NCBI GenBank assembly: GCA_903994455.1
Contig: CAJEXI010000026.1
Span: 1 to 43,978, forward strand
Source of the DNA: an uncultured Chlorobiaceae bacterium
Lineage (GTDB): Bacteria > Bacteroidota > Chlorobiia > Chlorobiales > Chlorobiaceae
Direction of reading: 5' to 3'
Length of the DNA stretch: 43,978 nucleotides
Shown: one piece after another, positions 26,464-35,003 of the stretch
How the letters are laid out: each line of letters starts with the position of its first letter
Numbering within the stretch: position 1 is the stretch's first letter
The notes under the pieces: model-generated
What the model saw: only the letters and a program-made list of their open reading frames with translations
Told to the model about the DNA's origin: nothing
The model's database searches: none
Program-made: the position numbers and the translations under genes

Positions 26464-27486
26464 TTATAGAAAAAAATTGCAAAAAAACTTTGATATATTA
26501 GATCGTATAGCCAAAAATTTATGTCGCACCTGAGTGTTGAGGCGATAAAATATTCTATCTTTATAACTCCACTTAAAAGCTTTGATTAATTCCTTAGGGG
26601 CTAGCTTATTATCATCCCCTATTAACCATTTTCCAAATTCAACATCTTTTATTCCACATTCTGGTGATACAAACAAATGACTTAATAATTTGTTTTTTTC
26701 TTTTTGAAAACTATTTGATGTAACTATATCAACAATATTTGCATTACCACCATAACCAGTATCTTTCAGTAATTTTTTTTTATCTATTCTTAACCAGTTA
26801 CCTATAATTGAAACTTTAGCACCACAAGACAACGCGTAGGGGACATGACTACCCCAGCTATTTGTCGTAACATATTCAAACATACTAAATAAAACCTTTA
26901 TTCTTTTTAAAGCATTTTTATCATTTGTCGCTGCTCCAGTTACACATTCAATCCCATGCGCTTTAAATTGTTTAATCCAAAGCCCATTTTCTTTACAAAG
27001 TGGATGAATACAAGCTATTACTTTTGAAAATTTATTAGATATACTATGAATATAGTCAACATACTCCAGCATTTCTTCTGTCATTATTAAAGGAGTACTA
27101 CTACTAAGAGTATGTGTTGGAACCACAAGCAAACTATTGGTTACCTTATCTACATCAACAGCATCTACATATACAAATGGCAATCCAATTGCTTTTGCTC
27201 TCATAAATCCGTTCTTTTTCAACAGCTCTTCTTCATCTTTTCGAGCAACAAAGACAGAATTTTTTTGTGACTTTGGCGCATTATACACAAGTAATTGAGG
27301 TACTTCCTGATACCAAGGGCCAAAACAACCGTGTTGCCAAATCCCATTAAATAAATTATAGGACTCGTTTATATTGCAATACTTCGCAGCTACATGGAGG
27401 GCACCATAATGATCTGACCAAGCCTGGTTATGACCTAGTGTTTCTGTAAAATATTTATTTTCGGGGAGAATTATATCAGAACTCAT
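26464..27486 (-). CDS. unidentified protein of the glycan cluster, possible glycosyltransferase
   Basis: About 340 residues from ATG at 27484-27486 (a TTG two codons upstream is less likely). It has no signal peptide or membrane segment. Features include WSDHYGALHVA, GIWQHGCFGPW, then VFVARKDEEELLKKNG, IGLPFVYVD, a long middle part with IACIHPLC and TTNSWGSHVPYALSCGAKVSIIG. The NSWGSHVPYALSCG stretch is like the donor-site region of GT-B or capsule transferases (a Gly/Ser-rich loop followed by a cavity helix). It is last in the ThDP/NeuB-like cassette. It is AT-rich, unlike the GH57-like gene beside it. Function unproven. Confidence 0.6.
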   Translation of the reverse strand: MSSDIILPENKYFTETLGHNQAWSDHYGALHVAAKYCNINESYNLFNGIWQHGCFGPWYQEVPQLLVYNAPKSQKNSVFVARKDEEELLKKNGFMRAKAIGLPFVYVDAVDVDKVTNSLLVVPTHTLSSSTPLIMTEEMLEYVDYIHSISNKFSKVIACIHPLCKENGLWIKQFKAHGIECVTGAATNDKNALKRIKVLFSMFEYVTTNSWGSHVPYALSCGAKVSIIGNWLRIDKKKLLKDTGYGGNANIVDIVTSNSFQKEKNKLLSHLFVSPECGIKDVEFGKWLIGDDNKLAPKELIKAFKWSYKDRIFYRLNTQVRHKFLAIRSNISKFFCNFFL

Positions 27487-27507
27487 AAACAAATCAATAT
27501 ATTCAGC

Positions 27508-29484
27508 TTAAGCTACACTCAATTCAACAAATAGAGGCAATAATCTTCCCCCTATACGTGATGTATCATCTAATTCGGAGAGAGAAAAGCAAATACGAGT
27601 TAAGTGGCTATCTTGTATTTTTTGATGCTTCAACATTGGTACAACTGCACATTCTGCGGGATTCCATTTTACCACCAGTTGTCTGTTTGTTACATCTTTA
27701 ATTATCAGACAGCCATCTGTTGCCGCGAATCCAGAAGAGCTTGAAACTAATGTTGATGCTGCTTGACCATGATTAAAATTTTGATCAAGCTTGAACCATT
27801 CCATTTCTTTTCCTCCATTAAGACTGCCCACTGAAAATGGCGAGGAAAACGACTCGGGTATCAACGTTAAAATTCCTGCATGAACAATTCCCAACGGTCG
27901 TTCAAATTGCTGAAAGTCGTATGTCAATCTGATATTTTCCGTTTCAGCATCGATAACTATAGTTTTTACCAGAAAGCCATGGGTTAGTGAAATCATCGCA
28001 CTAATTACTACCCTGGACCCTTGCTTCCTGATTTGTGGCGTAACCCATTCAAGATCGGTCATACGGCTATGATCACCTGGGACTTCTATAAGAACTCCTC
28101 CTGAGTAAAAATCAGCGCCATACTCAATCGAGCTAAAATAGCCTTGCGGCAACGTGCCAAGAACATGCTCGAAGTTATGAGATTTGAACGACAAGGATTT
28201 TATTGCCATACCTCGACGTACGTTCAGAACAAGATGAATAAACGGGGTCTTGATGGTCCAGAGTATGCCTTCAGCATCCTGCTCAATCTGTATATCTAAC
28301 GGCAACGTGCCTTCATTATAAGCCTGATACTCTTCAGGTTTATCGCCTGTCTGAAACAATAATTTCGGCTGGCCGAATCGACACAGTACTTTATCAATGC
28401 GTAGGCAAGCCGCATTCCAGCGATTATCTGTGATGTGCGTACGAAGATCACTCGCCCATAGTTCGCAAAGTTCTCTCCAGCTTTCTTCGTCAGATGCGTC
28501 TTCATTTTGCAAAAGAAGTCGGTGTATCTGATGGCACGCGGTGTTCAGCCACAAATTATCCCTGCCCGTAACAGCCCAACGGTTGATGTTATACTTTGCT
28601 TGTTTTTTTACCGGTATCGGATGGCTTACCGATGTTAATCGAGCTACATTCCGTCGAATCGTCGCTGCATTTTTATCCAATGCCTGAGAAGGACTCAACC
28701 AATCCAATGCAATATCATCCTTCAGGTGTTTACATACACGCATCAACCGTTCCCACTCCCCTTCCGACTGCATTCGTGATTCAGCAGTAAATCGCCCCGG
28801 ACGATAATCAAAAATTTCAGCATCATTGCAATAGATCGGCAGCAAAGCACCATCCCGTTCGACACGTTGCTTTACATATTCTACATATTCAGAAAGAGGG
28901 ATATCCCCATGAACTACTCGCTGCAGACGTTGAAATAAAATCGAATCAGACCAGAGTACAGGTAGTGACCGTTCACCACATCCTAATGCATGGGTTGGAG
29001 TTGTCGAAAGAGGAGTATGATCCAACCGCATAGCAAGCCGAACATTATCCCTATCCATAATGATACCATCATAACCAGCATCCGCATAGAGATCAACCAT
29101 ACTGGTCGAAAATGCCATTTCATTCACCAACGCAATTCGCGGTGTTACTCCAAGAAACTGCTGATAAGCATCCAAACCCAGCCTCTGATTCCAGCAATTT
29201 ACCTCGAAGGGAACCAATGGTCCTATAATCTGGGACCAACCACTCCCAATCAATTCGCACTGACCTGCAGCAAGCATCTGTTGGAATCGATCCACCCACG
29301 ATTGATCAAGCAATGCAATCTGCTGGAGTGTCCATCCGGTCAATTCAATCCCAACTGGAATCCTTGTTGACTCAGCCAACTCCAGCAACGGCCAATAGCA
29401 CTTGCAGATGACATCCGGACGCGCCTCTGTTTTTATTGAAGAGAATGCTAAATTAAGATGAAAAATCAAATAACCCTGTGCCAT
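27508..29484 (-). CDS. GH57-like protein of the nonulosonate-type cassette
   Basis: 658 residues, cytoplasmic. The N-terminal third follows the glycoside hydrolase family 57 plan: YLIFHLNLAFSSI at the start (motif H-x-N), GIELTGWTLQQI, ELIGSGWSQII, NEMAFSTSMVDLYADAGYDGIIMDRDN. The remaining two thirds are a beta-rich region with GADFYSGGVLIEV that may bind carbohydrate. GH57 proteins act on alpha-glucans or alpha-galactosides with retention. In a biosynthetic locus, just after a PseG-like gene (four-base gap), a role in processing a sugar intermediate is more plausible than glycogen breakdown. Catalytic carboxylates cannot be fixed without alignment. Confidence 0.72.
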   Translation of the reverse strand: MAQGYLIFHLNLAFSSIKTEARPDVICKCYWPLLELAESTRIPVGIELTGWTLQQIALLDQSWVDRFQQMLAAGQCELIGSGWSQIIGPLVPFEVNCWNQRLGLDAYQQFLGVTPRIALVNEMAFSTSMVDLYADAGYDGIIMDRDNVRLAMRLDHTPLSTTPTHALGCGERSLPVLWSDSILFQRLQRVVHGDIPLSEYVEYVKQRVERDGALLPIYCNDAEIFDYRPGRFTAESRMQSEGEWERLMRVCKHLKDDIALDWLSPSQALDKNAATIRRNVARLTSVSHPIPVKKQAKYNINRWAVTGRDNLWLNTACHQIHRLLLQNEDASDEESWRELCELWASDLRTHITDNRWNAACLRIDKVLCRFGQPKLLFQTGDKPEEYQAYNEGTLPLDIQIEQDAEGILWTIKTPFIHLVLNVRRGMAIKSLSFKSHNFEHVLGTLPQGYFSSIEYGADFYSGGVLIEVPGDHSRMTDLEWVTPQIRKQGSRVVISAMISLTHGFLVKTIVIDAETENIRLTYDFQQFERPLGIVHAGILTLIPESFSSPFSVGSLNGGKEMEWFKLDQNFNHGQAASTLVSSSSGFAATDGCLIIKDVTNRQLVVKWNPAECAVVPMLKHQKIQDSHLTRICFSLSELDDTSRIGGRLLPLFVELSVA

Positions 29485-29488
29485 ATAC

Positions 29489-30475
29489 CTAAGCCGTCAA
29501 ACCAGATACTGCCTGAACAAATTTATACACACCCGATGCGGACATTCTCTTCCGTGCGCACTGTGAAAGAGAAGCCGCCAACACATCATCTGCCATCAGC
29601 TTCTTTAATTTATTAACTGCATCATATTCATCCTTTGCAACCAAGGCTATACCTTCTTCTGCAATTGCCACAAGTTCTGCATTGTCTTTATTTCCGTAAG
29701 GCGAAAAGACAACGGTAGGAAGACCATAATAGAGCAACTCAAAGAAACTTACGCCATAAACAGTAATTGCATAATGAGAGGCCACCATAAGATCATCCAA
29801 GCTCGAAGGCGATTGGTGACTTACCATCGCCAGCCTTGGGGAAGCAGGCCATACCGGTTGTTTCGCATAAGGTCCAGTTACCCAATGCAGTTCAGCATCA
29901 ACAGTGAGTGAATCGTTCAAACGCTCCGGCAAAGAGTTACCCAAACCAGTTGCATCACTACCCCCTGTCAAAGCAAGAACTTGCCGCCCAAGCATCCAAT
30001 TAACAGGCAGGCATTTCACATTCAGCAAAAAACAGTCCCATCCAAATAGTATCGGAGTAGCATTGATAATTCCCTTTGGCAGTGAAAAACAAAACGAAGG
30101 AATAAAGATCAAATCCAAATTATCGCGCTGACTGATAAGGCCATCAATAGCAATTACTTTGCATTTCGCTTTCCTTAAGGCAATCAAAAGCTTTTCAATA
30201 CTTTCCGGAACCAGGTTTGGGTGCAAATCAAGAACCACAAGCTGGGCATTAATTTGTATGACTTGCTCCTGAACTCTATTCAGCAGGTTTTCTCCAAGTT
30301 CTATGAACTCATGACAATAGTGGTTCAAATCGGGCCGTTGAACCTGTTCCCCCTGAATCAAAAGTTGAACGTTGGCCTCAAGCTCATCATGAAGTGCTCT
30401 GGCTACGACGATCGAGCGTGTCAAATGACCAAGTCCAAGCGATGAACCTGCATGGCAGACAATCAAAACATTCAT
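29489..30475 (-). CDS. PseG-like UDP-sugar hydrolase or related GT-B protein
   Basis: 328 residues from MNVLIVCHAGSSLGLGHLTRS, the Gly-His-Arg signature of PseG and of MurG/GT28-like proteins. VLDLHP, LALTGGSDATGLGN and AITVYGVSFFELLYYGLPTVVFSPYGNKDN complete the GT-B nucleotide-binding half. PseG removes UDP from a UDP-diacetamido sugar before the NeuB-type condensation. The ATG at 30473-30475 overlaps the neuB-like stop by four bases, which supports a joint pathway. It is more divergent than typical PseG, so a glycosyltransferase role is the alternative. Confidence 0.72.
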   Translation of the reverse strand: MNVLIVCHAGSSLGLGHLTRSIVVARALHDELEANVQLLIQGEQVQRPDLNHYCHEFIELGENLLNRVQEQVIQINAQLVVLDLHPNLVPESIEKLLIALRKAKCKVIAIDGLISQRDNLDLIFIPSFCFSLPKGIINATPILFGWDCFLLNVKCLPVNWMLGRQVLALTGGSDATGLGNSLPERLNDSLTVDAELHWVTGPYAKQPVWPASPRLAMVSHQSPSSLDDLMVASHYAITVYGVSFFELLYYGLPTVVFSPYGNKDNAELVAIAEEGIALVAKDEYDAVNKLKKLMADDVLAASLSQCARKRMSASGVYKFVQAVSGLTA

Positions 30476-31338
30476 GTAAAATTCCCAGCTTTCCACTGTT
30501 CACGAATCTCTTTCATCGGTCTCAAACCATCAATTGGATCAGCTCGCCACAAACGGTCAGGCAGTTCAGAGGGAACCGGCTCTTTTATACCATTGCCATC
30601 AGCGTCAAAACCTTTTTTAACCTCACGAATAACTGTTCCGATCTGATCCGGCAACCAGCAATGACCTGCCCCATACTCCTCGCCATCGCCTTCGAGATCG
30701 AGATGAAACTCTATTACCTTTGCACCCCAACAATGAACAGCCCTATAGATTACTGCAGGTTCAACCGTATGATCGGACCACCCAACTTCACAGCCTGTTG
30801 CCTGCCGTATCGTTTCAATCGCAGCAAGATTCGCTTCTTGATAAGGCGTAGGATACGCAGAAGTGCAATGCAGTAAGGTTGGCTTATTACAGCCATTCTG
30901 CTGAAGAACATCAACCGCATGCTTTATTTCATCAACCGTAGCCATTCCTGTTGAAAGAATCACCGGTTTGCCTGTTCGTGCACATACTGCCAGCAAGTCA
31001 TCCCAAAGCAATTCATAAGAGGCAATTTTATAAAAATCCAGATAGGGCTCAAGCTCGTTGACTGCATCCAGATAAAATGGTGTACAGGAAAACTCTACAC
31101 CAACATCTATGCATCTTTGAGCAAGTTTAGGAACAAATTCCAATGGCAGTTCCCATTCTTTACGCTTACGGTGCTTCGCAGATCGTTTTAATATTTCTTG
31201 AGCAAAAAGCTGGTCTATTTTGAAAAGCTGGAACTTGACAGCAGTACAACCAACACTGGCAGCAGCATCGATAAAATTCAGTGACCGCGTTAAGTCACAA
31301 TGATGATTGCTTGATACTTCAGCAATGAAACCAATCAT
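30472..31338 (-). CDS. NeuB-like ulosonic acid synthase lacking the SAF domain
   Basis: 288 residues with the NeuB TIM barrel: IAEVSSNHHCDL, VKFQLFKIDQLF, FSCTPFYLDAV, YKIASYELLWDDLL, LSTGMATVDEI, LHCTSAYPTP, GWSDHT and EFHLDLEGDGEEYGAGHCWLP. NeuB-type enzymes join phosphoenolpyruvate to a hexosamine or amino-hexose. Usual NeuB/PseI/LegI proteins have about 340-350 residues with a C-terminal SAF (antifreeze-like) domain; here the chain stops soon after the barrel. The ATG overlaps the ATP-grasp stop by four bases. The substrate is therefore probably not standard ManNAc. It is intact, not truncated by a visible lesion. Confidence 0.85.
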   Translation of the reverse strand: MIGFIAEVSSNHHCDLTRSLNFIDAAASVGCTAVKFQLFKIDQLFAQEILKRSAKHRKRKEWELPLEFVPKLAQRCIDVGVEFSCTPFYLDAVNELEPYLDFYKIASYELLWDDLLAVCARTGKPVILSTGMATVDEIKHAVDVLQQNGCNKPTLLHCTSAYPTPYQEANLAAIETIRQATGCEVGWSDHTVEPAVIYRAVHCWGAKVIEFHLDLEGDGEEYGAGHCWLPDQIGTVIREVKKGFDADGNGIKEPVPSELPDRLWRADPIDGLRPMKEIREQWKAGNFT

Positions 31339-32558
31339 GAGTCAACTTTTATCTTAATACATTCCATCGCCTGAGCCACTCGAAGTAACGCCTCATCACG
31401 ATGTTCACCCATGACAATTACATATCCAAATCTATCCGGGTGCATGCGAATTTTTGGCTGGCTATCACCATGCTTACGAAAAAAACCGTAGCGCAGTAAG
31501 CCAGGTACCTGTTTCAACTCCTCTTCTCCATCAATTTGACTAATTTTACCTTCAGAAGGAAACCAATAACGAATAGCAGTAGCGCGCTGATGTGTTGGCA
31601 TCAATTGCGAAGGCGTCAGCGTCTCACCCAATGAATATGATATAACCGCATCAACCAGACTGACTCCAGTTGCAGCAGGAATCTGATGAGTCGCAAACCA
31701 TCCGCCTGAAAGTCGGGCAGCAAGTTCAATTATCAGCGGCTGACCAGTATGGTCTATGACTATATCCCCTTTAACAATACCTGCCGTGATACCAATCGCA
31801 GCAGCACCTCGAAGAATCACATCATCTATCGCTTTTTTAGTTTTTGCATCCAATGGCGCTGGTATTGTACCCCCATCTTCAATAATATTCGGCCTGAACT
31901 GCTCAAGTCGAGAGTAATTCCGTTCAGCAATAGCCGCAGTGAAACATTGACCGTCAAGAAGAAATGACTCTGTTGAGAGTTGCATGCCTGGAATAAATTT
32001 CTCAAGAATCAAACGCCCTGAATCACCACAACGCCTTGATTCACGAAATGCCCACTCCAGATCGACTTCCCTGTTTATCAGTAATACTCCTCTGGCACCC
32101 CTACCATCAACTGGCTTGAGAACAAAATCCTGATTTACATCAGCATTTATATATTCACGTAACTCCACTACACTATCAACAGTTGCAAACCATGGACAGG
32201 CAACATTATAAGATGTAAACCGCTCTTTCATCAGCAGCTTATCCGTCACACATCTGGCCGCCTCAAGTGAAATCGAAGGCAGGCCTAATGCATGAGCCAC
32301 CCGTGCCACGGTATAAGGTACATCATTCGCAATAGTCATGATGCCGTCCACCGGATGTATACGATGGAACTCAAGAGCCGCTATCACTGTTGCATCAGCA
32401 TCACGGGTTGATACAAGAATAGTATAATCAGCATGAACAAAGCCAGGTGCATCAGGATCCATATCAGTGCCGACAACCACCAAACCTCGCTTTTTAGCAG
32501 CCTCATACGCAGAGACCTGCTCTACCCCGGCACCAATGATCATGAGAGTTTTAGCCAA
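31335..32558 (-). CDS. ATP-grasp carboxylate-amine/thiol ligase-like protein
   Basis: About 407 residues. The N-terminal pre-ATP-grasp domain begins AKTLMIIGAGVEQVSAYEAAKKRGL. ATP-grasp features follow: DFVLKPVDGRGARGVLLI, RLILEKFIPGMQLSTESF and the metal-binding PLIIELAARLSGG. This is the CarB/PurK/D-Ala ligase-like superfamily, which activates a carboxylate as acyl-phosphate and couples it to an amine or other nucleophile. I prefer the TTG at 32556-32558 because a GGGGG lies eight bases upstream and MAKTLMIIGAG is a natural N-terminus; ATG at 32541-32543 is an alternative. It overlaps the SDR end and NeuB-like start, so a single pathway is implied. Confidence 0.85.
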   Translation of the reverse strand: MAKTLMIIGAGVEQVSAYEAAKKRGLVVVGTDMDPDAPGFVHADYTILVSTRDADATVIAALEFHRIHPVDGIMTIANDVPYTVARVAHALGLPSISLEAARCVTDKLLMKERFTSYNVACPWFATVDSVVELREYINADVNQDFVLKPVDGRGARGVLLINREVDLEWAFRESRRCGDSGRLILEKFIPGMQLSTESFLLDGQCFTAAIAERNYSRLEQFRPNIIEDGGTIPAPLDAKTKKAIDDVILRGAAAIGITAGIVKGDIVIDHTGQPLIIELAARLSGGWFATHQIPAATGVSLVDAVISYSLGETLTPSQLMPTHQRATAIRYWFPSEGKISQIDGEEELKQVPGLLRYGFFRKHGDSQPKIRMHPDRFGYVIVMGEHRDEALLRVAQAMECIKIKVDS

Positions 32559-33282
32559 AATACATACCCCCGTTGACGTTAATGGTCTGACCAGTAATAT
32601 AGTCACTGCCTGAAATAACCAAAAAAGCTACTGCAGCGGCAACCTCTTCAGCATGACCTATCCTGCCAGCAGGAATCATTTTAACCTTTTTCATACCTTG
32701 AGGAGATGATAGTTCATTTTTTGTCATATCAGTCTCTACAAGCCCAGGTGAAACTGCATTAAATGTTATACCGTATGAACTAAATGTTTTTGCCAGAGAG
32801 CGTGTCAATCCGATCAAACCGGATTTCGCACTTGCATAATGGATCTGGTTGATGCCACCCCATTGACCGCCTATGGAGACGATATTTACCACACGACCCC
32901 AGCCGTTCTGGATCATTCCTGGCAACACCTCCTGGATACACGCGAAGGGACCACGGAGATTGGCGGCAAGCATCCTGTCCCACTCCTCATCAGTAATCGA
33001 CAAAAATGGTTTTTCCTGAGAGATGGCCGCATTGTTTACCAGAATGTCAATATCGCCTACCACAGCCAATGCCGAGCGGATGCTGAAACGGTCAGAAATA
33101 TCGATCTGCTGAACGACAGCGTTTCCTCCGCTTGACACAATCTCCTCTGCCAAAGCTTCAGCAGAAGTCCTGCTGTTGAGATAGCCAATCACGACAGCAA
33201 TTCCATGTTCTGCCAGAGTCCTTGCAATGGCCGACCCTATACCGCGCGACGCTCCGGTCACAAGAGCAACTCTCATCTTCAT
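32551..33282 (-). CDS. short-chain dehydrogenase, FabG-like
   Basis: About 243 residues from MKMRVALVTGASRGIGSAI. The TGASRGIG cofactor motif, NNAAISQEKPF, NIVSIGGQWGG, the YASAKSG catalytic Tyr/Lys and YITGQTINVNGGMYFG at the end are standard. Its substrate is not visible. Standing between a ThDP enzyme (two bases upstream) and an ATP-grasp ligase, it may reduce the keto group of a ThDP-made acyloin or 2-keto acid, or oxidise a sugar. ATG at 33280-33282 chosen with AGGG upstream. Confidence 0.88.
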   Translation of the reverse strand: MKMRVALVTGASRGIGSAIARTLAEHGIAVVIGYLNSRTSAEALAEEIVSSGGNAVVQQIDISDRFSIRSALAVVGDIDILVNNAAISQEKPFLSITDEEWDRMLAANLRGPFACIQEVLPGMIQNGWGRVVNIVSIGGQWGGINQIHYASAKSGLIGLTRSLAKTFSSYGITFNAVSPGLVETDMTKNELSSPQGMKKVKMIPAGRIGHAEEVAAAVAFLVISGSDYITGQTINVNGGMYFG

Positions 33283-33284
33283 CT

Positions 33285-34997
33285 TCAATATCCCTGCCAC
33301 ATCTTGTCCATGGTTTGTCCGCCAAGCAGCATCGGCACAACATCCGAATCATGATCGATATAAACCTCAAGTAAAACAGGGCCTTTCGTCAGCCAGAACG
33401 AATTAATCGCCTCCTCAAGAGACTCACGGGCAGTGACACAAGAAGCCGCAATTCCAAAGCCGGAGGCTATAGTGACAAAGTCGGGAGTTGCAAAATCACC
33501 TGAAGCAGGATCAACACCCCAGGTGATGCGCTGAAACTGGGAAACTATACCCAGTCGGTGGTTATTAAGCACAAGAATCTTTACATTCAGTTGACGTTCG
33601 GCCAGTGATGCCAGCTCCTGGATGTTCATCAGAAATGAACCATCACCAACAACGCAAAGTACCGTGCGATCAGGATATGTCATGGCCGCACCAACAGCCG
33701 TTGGAAGATCGTATCCCATAGCCCCATGGCCTGCAGAGGTAAGCAAACTCCAACCCCAGGGGCTGTACGTAAGGTGCCTCGCTGCCCACTGCTGGTGTGA
33801 ACCCACTCCAGTTGTAACCACCCCCTGGGAATCGCGCATGTGCCTGTCAACGATACCGAGAACCTCCTTCGGTGAAATAGCGGCACCTCCCGATGGAGAG
33901 TGGGAATCCTCGGTGTCAGCCTGATGCTGCTGCATCAATATGGATTGCCATTGCCTGTCATGTTCGGATATTGTTTCAGGCATGATGTTTAAAAGTGCCT
34001 CGACGAATTGGCCTGCATCGCCTTGAATCGACCAGTCGATCCGTACTCTTGCAAATTCAAGTTCAGCAGGATCATTGTTAACCCATGCAATTTTCCCATT
34101 AGGTACAAACTCACTGACCATAGTGCCTGTCTGACGCACATCAAGTCTGGCACCCAAAACCAGCAGGAAATCCGTCTCATGTACGACACGGTTTGCCGCC
34201 TCATGACCGGTGTGACCGACATAGCCCAAAAACCGTTCACTGCCGCCCGGAAATGCACCTAGACCGGGAAGACTGCATACAACAAAGGCATTTGACCTGA
34301 CCGCAAGATGCTCATACAACTCAAACGCACCTGCCGCAACCGCCCCTTGGCCAAACATAATGACCGGACGCCTGGCCTGACTCAGAGCTCGGGCAACGTC
34401 CTCAAGTAGATTGCATGGAACTTCATTACTACCGGTAGCTGATGGAACGAGATGAGGCAACGGCCCGAAATCACAATCGGCTCGCTGCACATCCATGGGT
34501 AAATCAAAAACTACCGGACCCGGCCTACCCGCGACGGCTGTTATCAGCAATTCGGGTAAAGCCCGCAGTGCTTGATCAACCGTTGTTGGACAAACGACCC
34601 TTTTGCATATCGCAGAAACCAAAGTTGCCGTGGGAACTTCCTGAAAACCGCGCTGGCGTACATTGCGTCCGGAAAGCAGATCTCCCGTACCAACCTGACC
34701 GGTAATCAGAAGAAGCGGAGTCGAATCGTAATAAGCATCGGCAAGAGGTGTCAATGCATTCGTCACTCCCGGACCAGAGGTCACCATTGCAATCTGGATT
34801 TTGCCAGTAAGACGAGCTTTTGCTAATGCTGCATAGAGAGCGCCTTGCTCATGTTTGAAAACTTCGATACGTATACCCACCGATACCAGACTATTTATCA
34901 GCGGAGCAATCGTCCCGCCAGGATAAACATATACTGATTCAATACCCTGAAATAACAGGTAGTCAGCGATTACATCGGACACTGAGAAGTGATTCAT
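33285..34997 (-). CDS. thiamine diphosphate enzyme, acetolactate synthase-like
   Basis: 570 residues with three domains. The Pyr domain has VYPGGTIAPLI and the catalytic Glu in FKHEQGALYAA (about residue 51), GPGVTNALTPLADAYYDSTPLLLITGQV; the middle domain binds a nucleotide or is vestigial; the PP domain has the ThDP motif GDGSFLMNIQELASLAE ending in VLNNH. It resembles IlvB but no small regulatory subunit (IlvN/H) is present, and the context is a glycan locus. It probably catalyses pyruvate-derived C-C bond formation or decarboxylation for a sugar or acyl building block. Product unknown. Confidence 0.85.
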   Translation of the reverse strand: MNHFSVSDVIADYLLFQGIESVYVYPGGTIAPLINSLVSVGIRIEVFKHEQGALYAALAKARLTGKIQIAMVTSGPGVTNALTPLADAYYDSTPLLLITGQVGTGDLLSGRNVRQRGFQEVPTATLVSAICKRVVCPTTVDQALRALPELLITAVAGRPGPVVFDLPMDVQRADCDFGPLPHLVPSATGSNEVPCNLLEDVARALSQARRPVIMFGQGAVAAGAFELYEHLAVRSNAFVVCSLPGLGAFPGGSERFLGYVGHTGHEAANRVVHETDFLLVLGARLDVRQTGTMVSEFVPNGKIAWVNNDPAELEFARVRIDWSIQGDAGQFVEALLNIMPETISEHDRQWQSILMQQHQADTEDSHSPSGGAAISPKEVLGIVDRHMRDSQGVVTTGVGSHQQWAARHLTYSPWGWSLLTSAGHGAMGYDLPTAVGAAMTYPDRTVLCVVGDGSFLMNIQELASLAERQLNVKILVLNNHRLGIVSQFQRITWGVDPASGDFATPDFVTIASGFGIAASCVTARESLEEAINSFWLTKGPVLLEVYIDHDSDVVPMLLGGQTMDKMWQGY

Positions 34998-35003
34998 AAA
35001 ATA

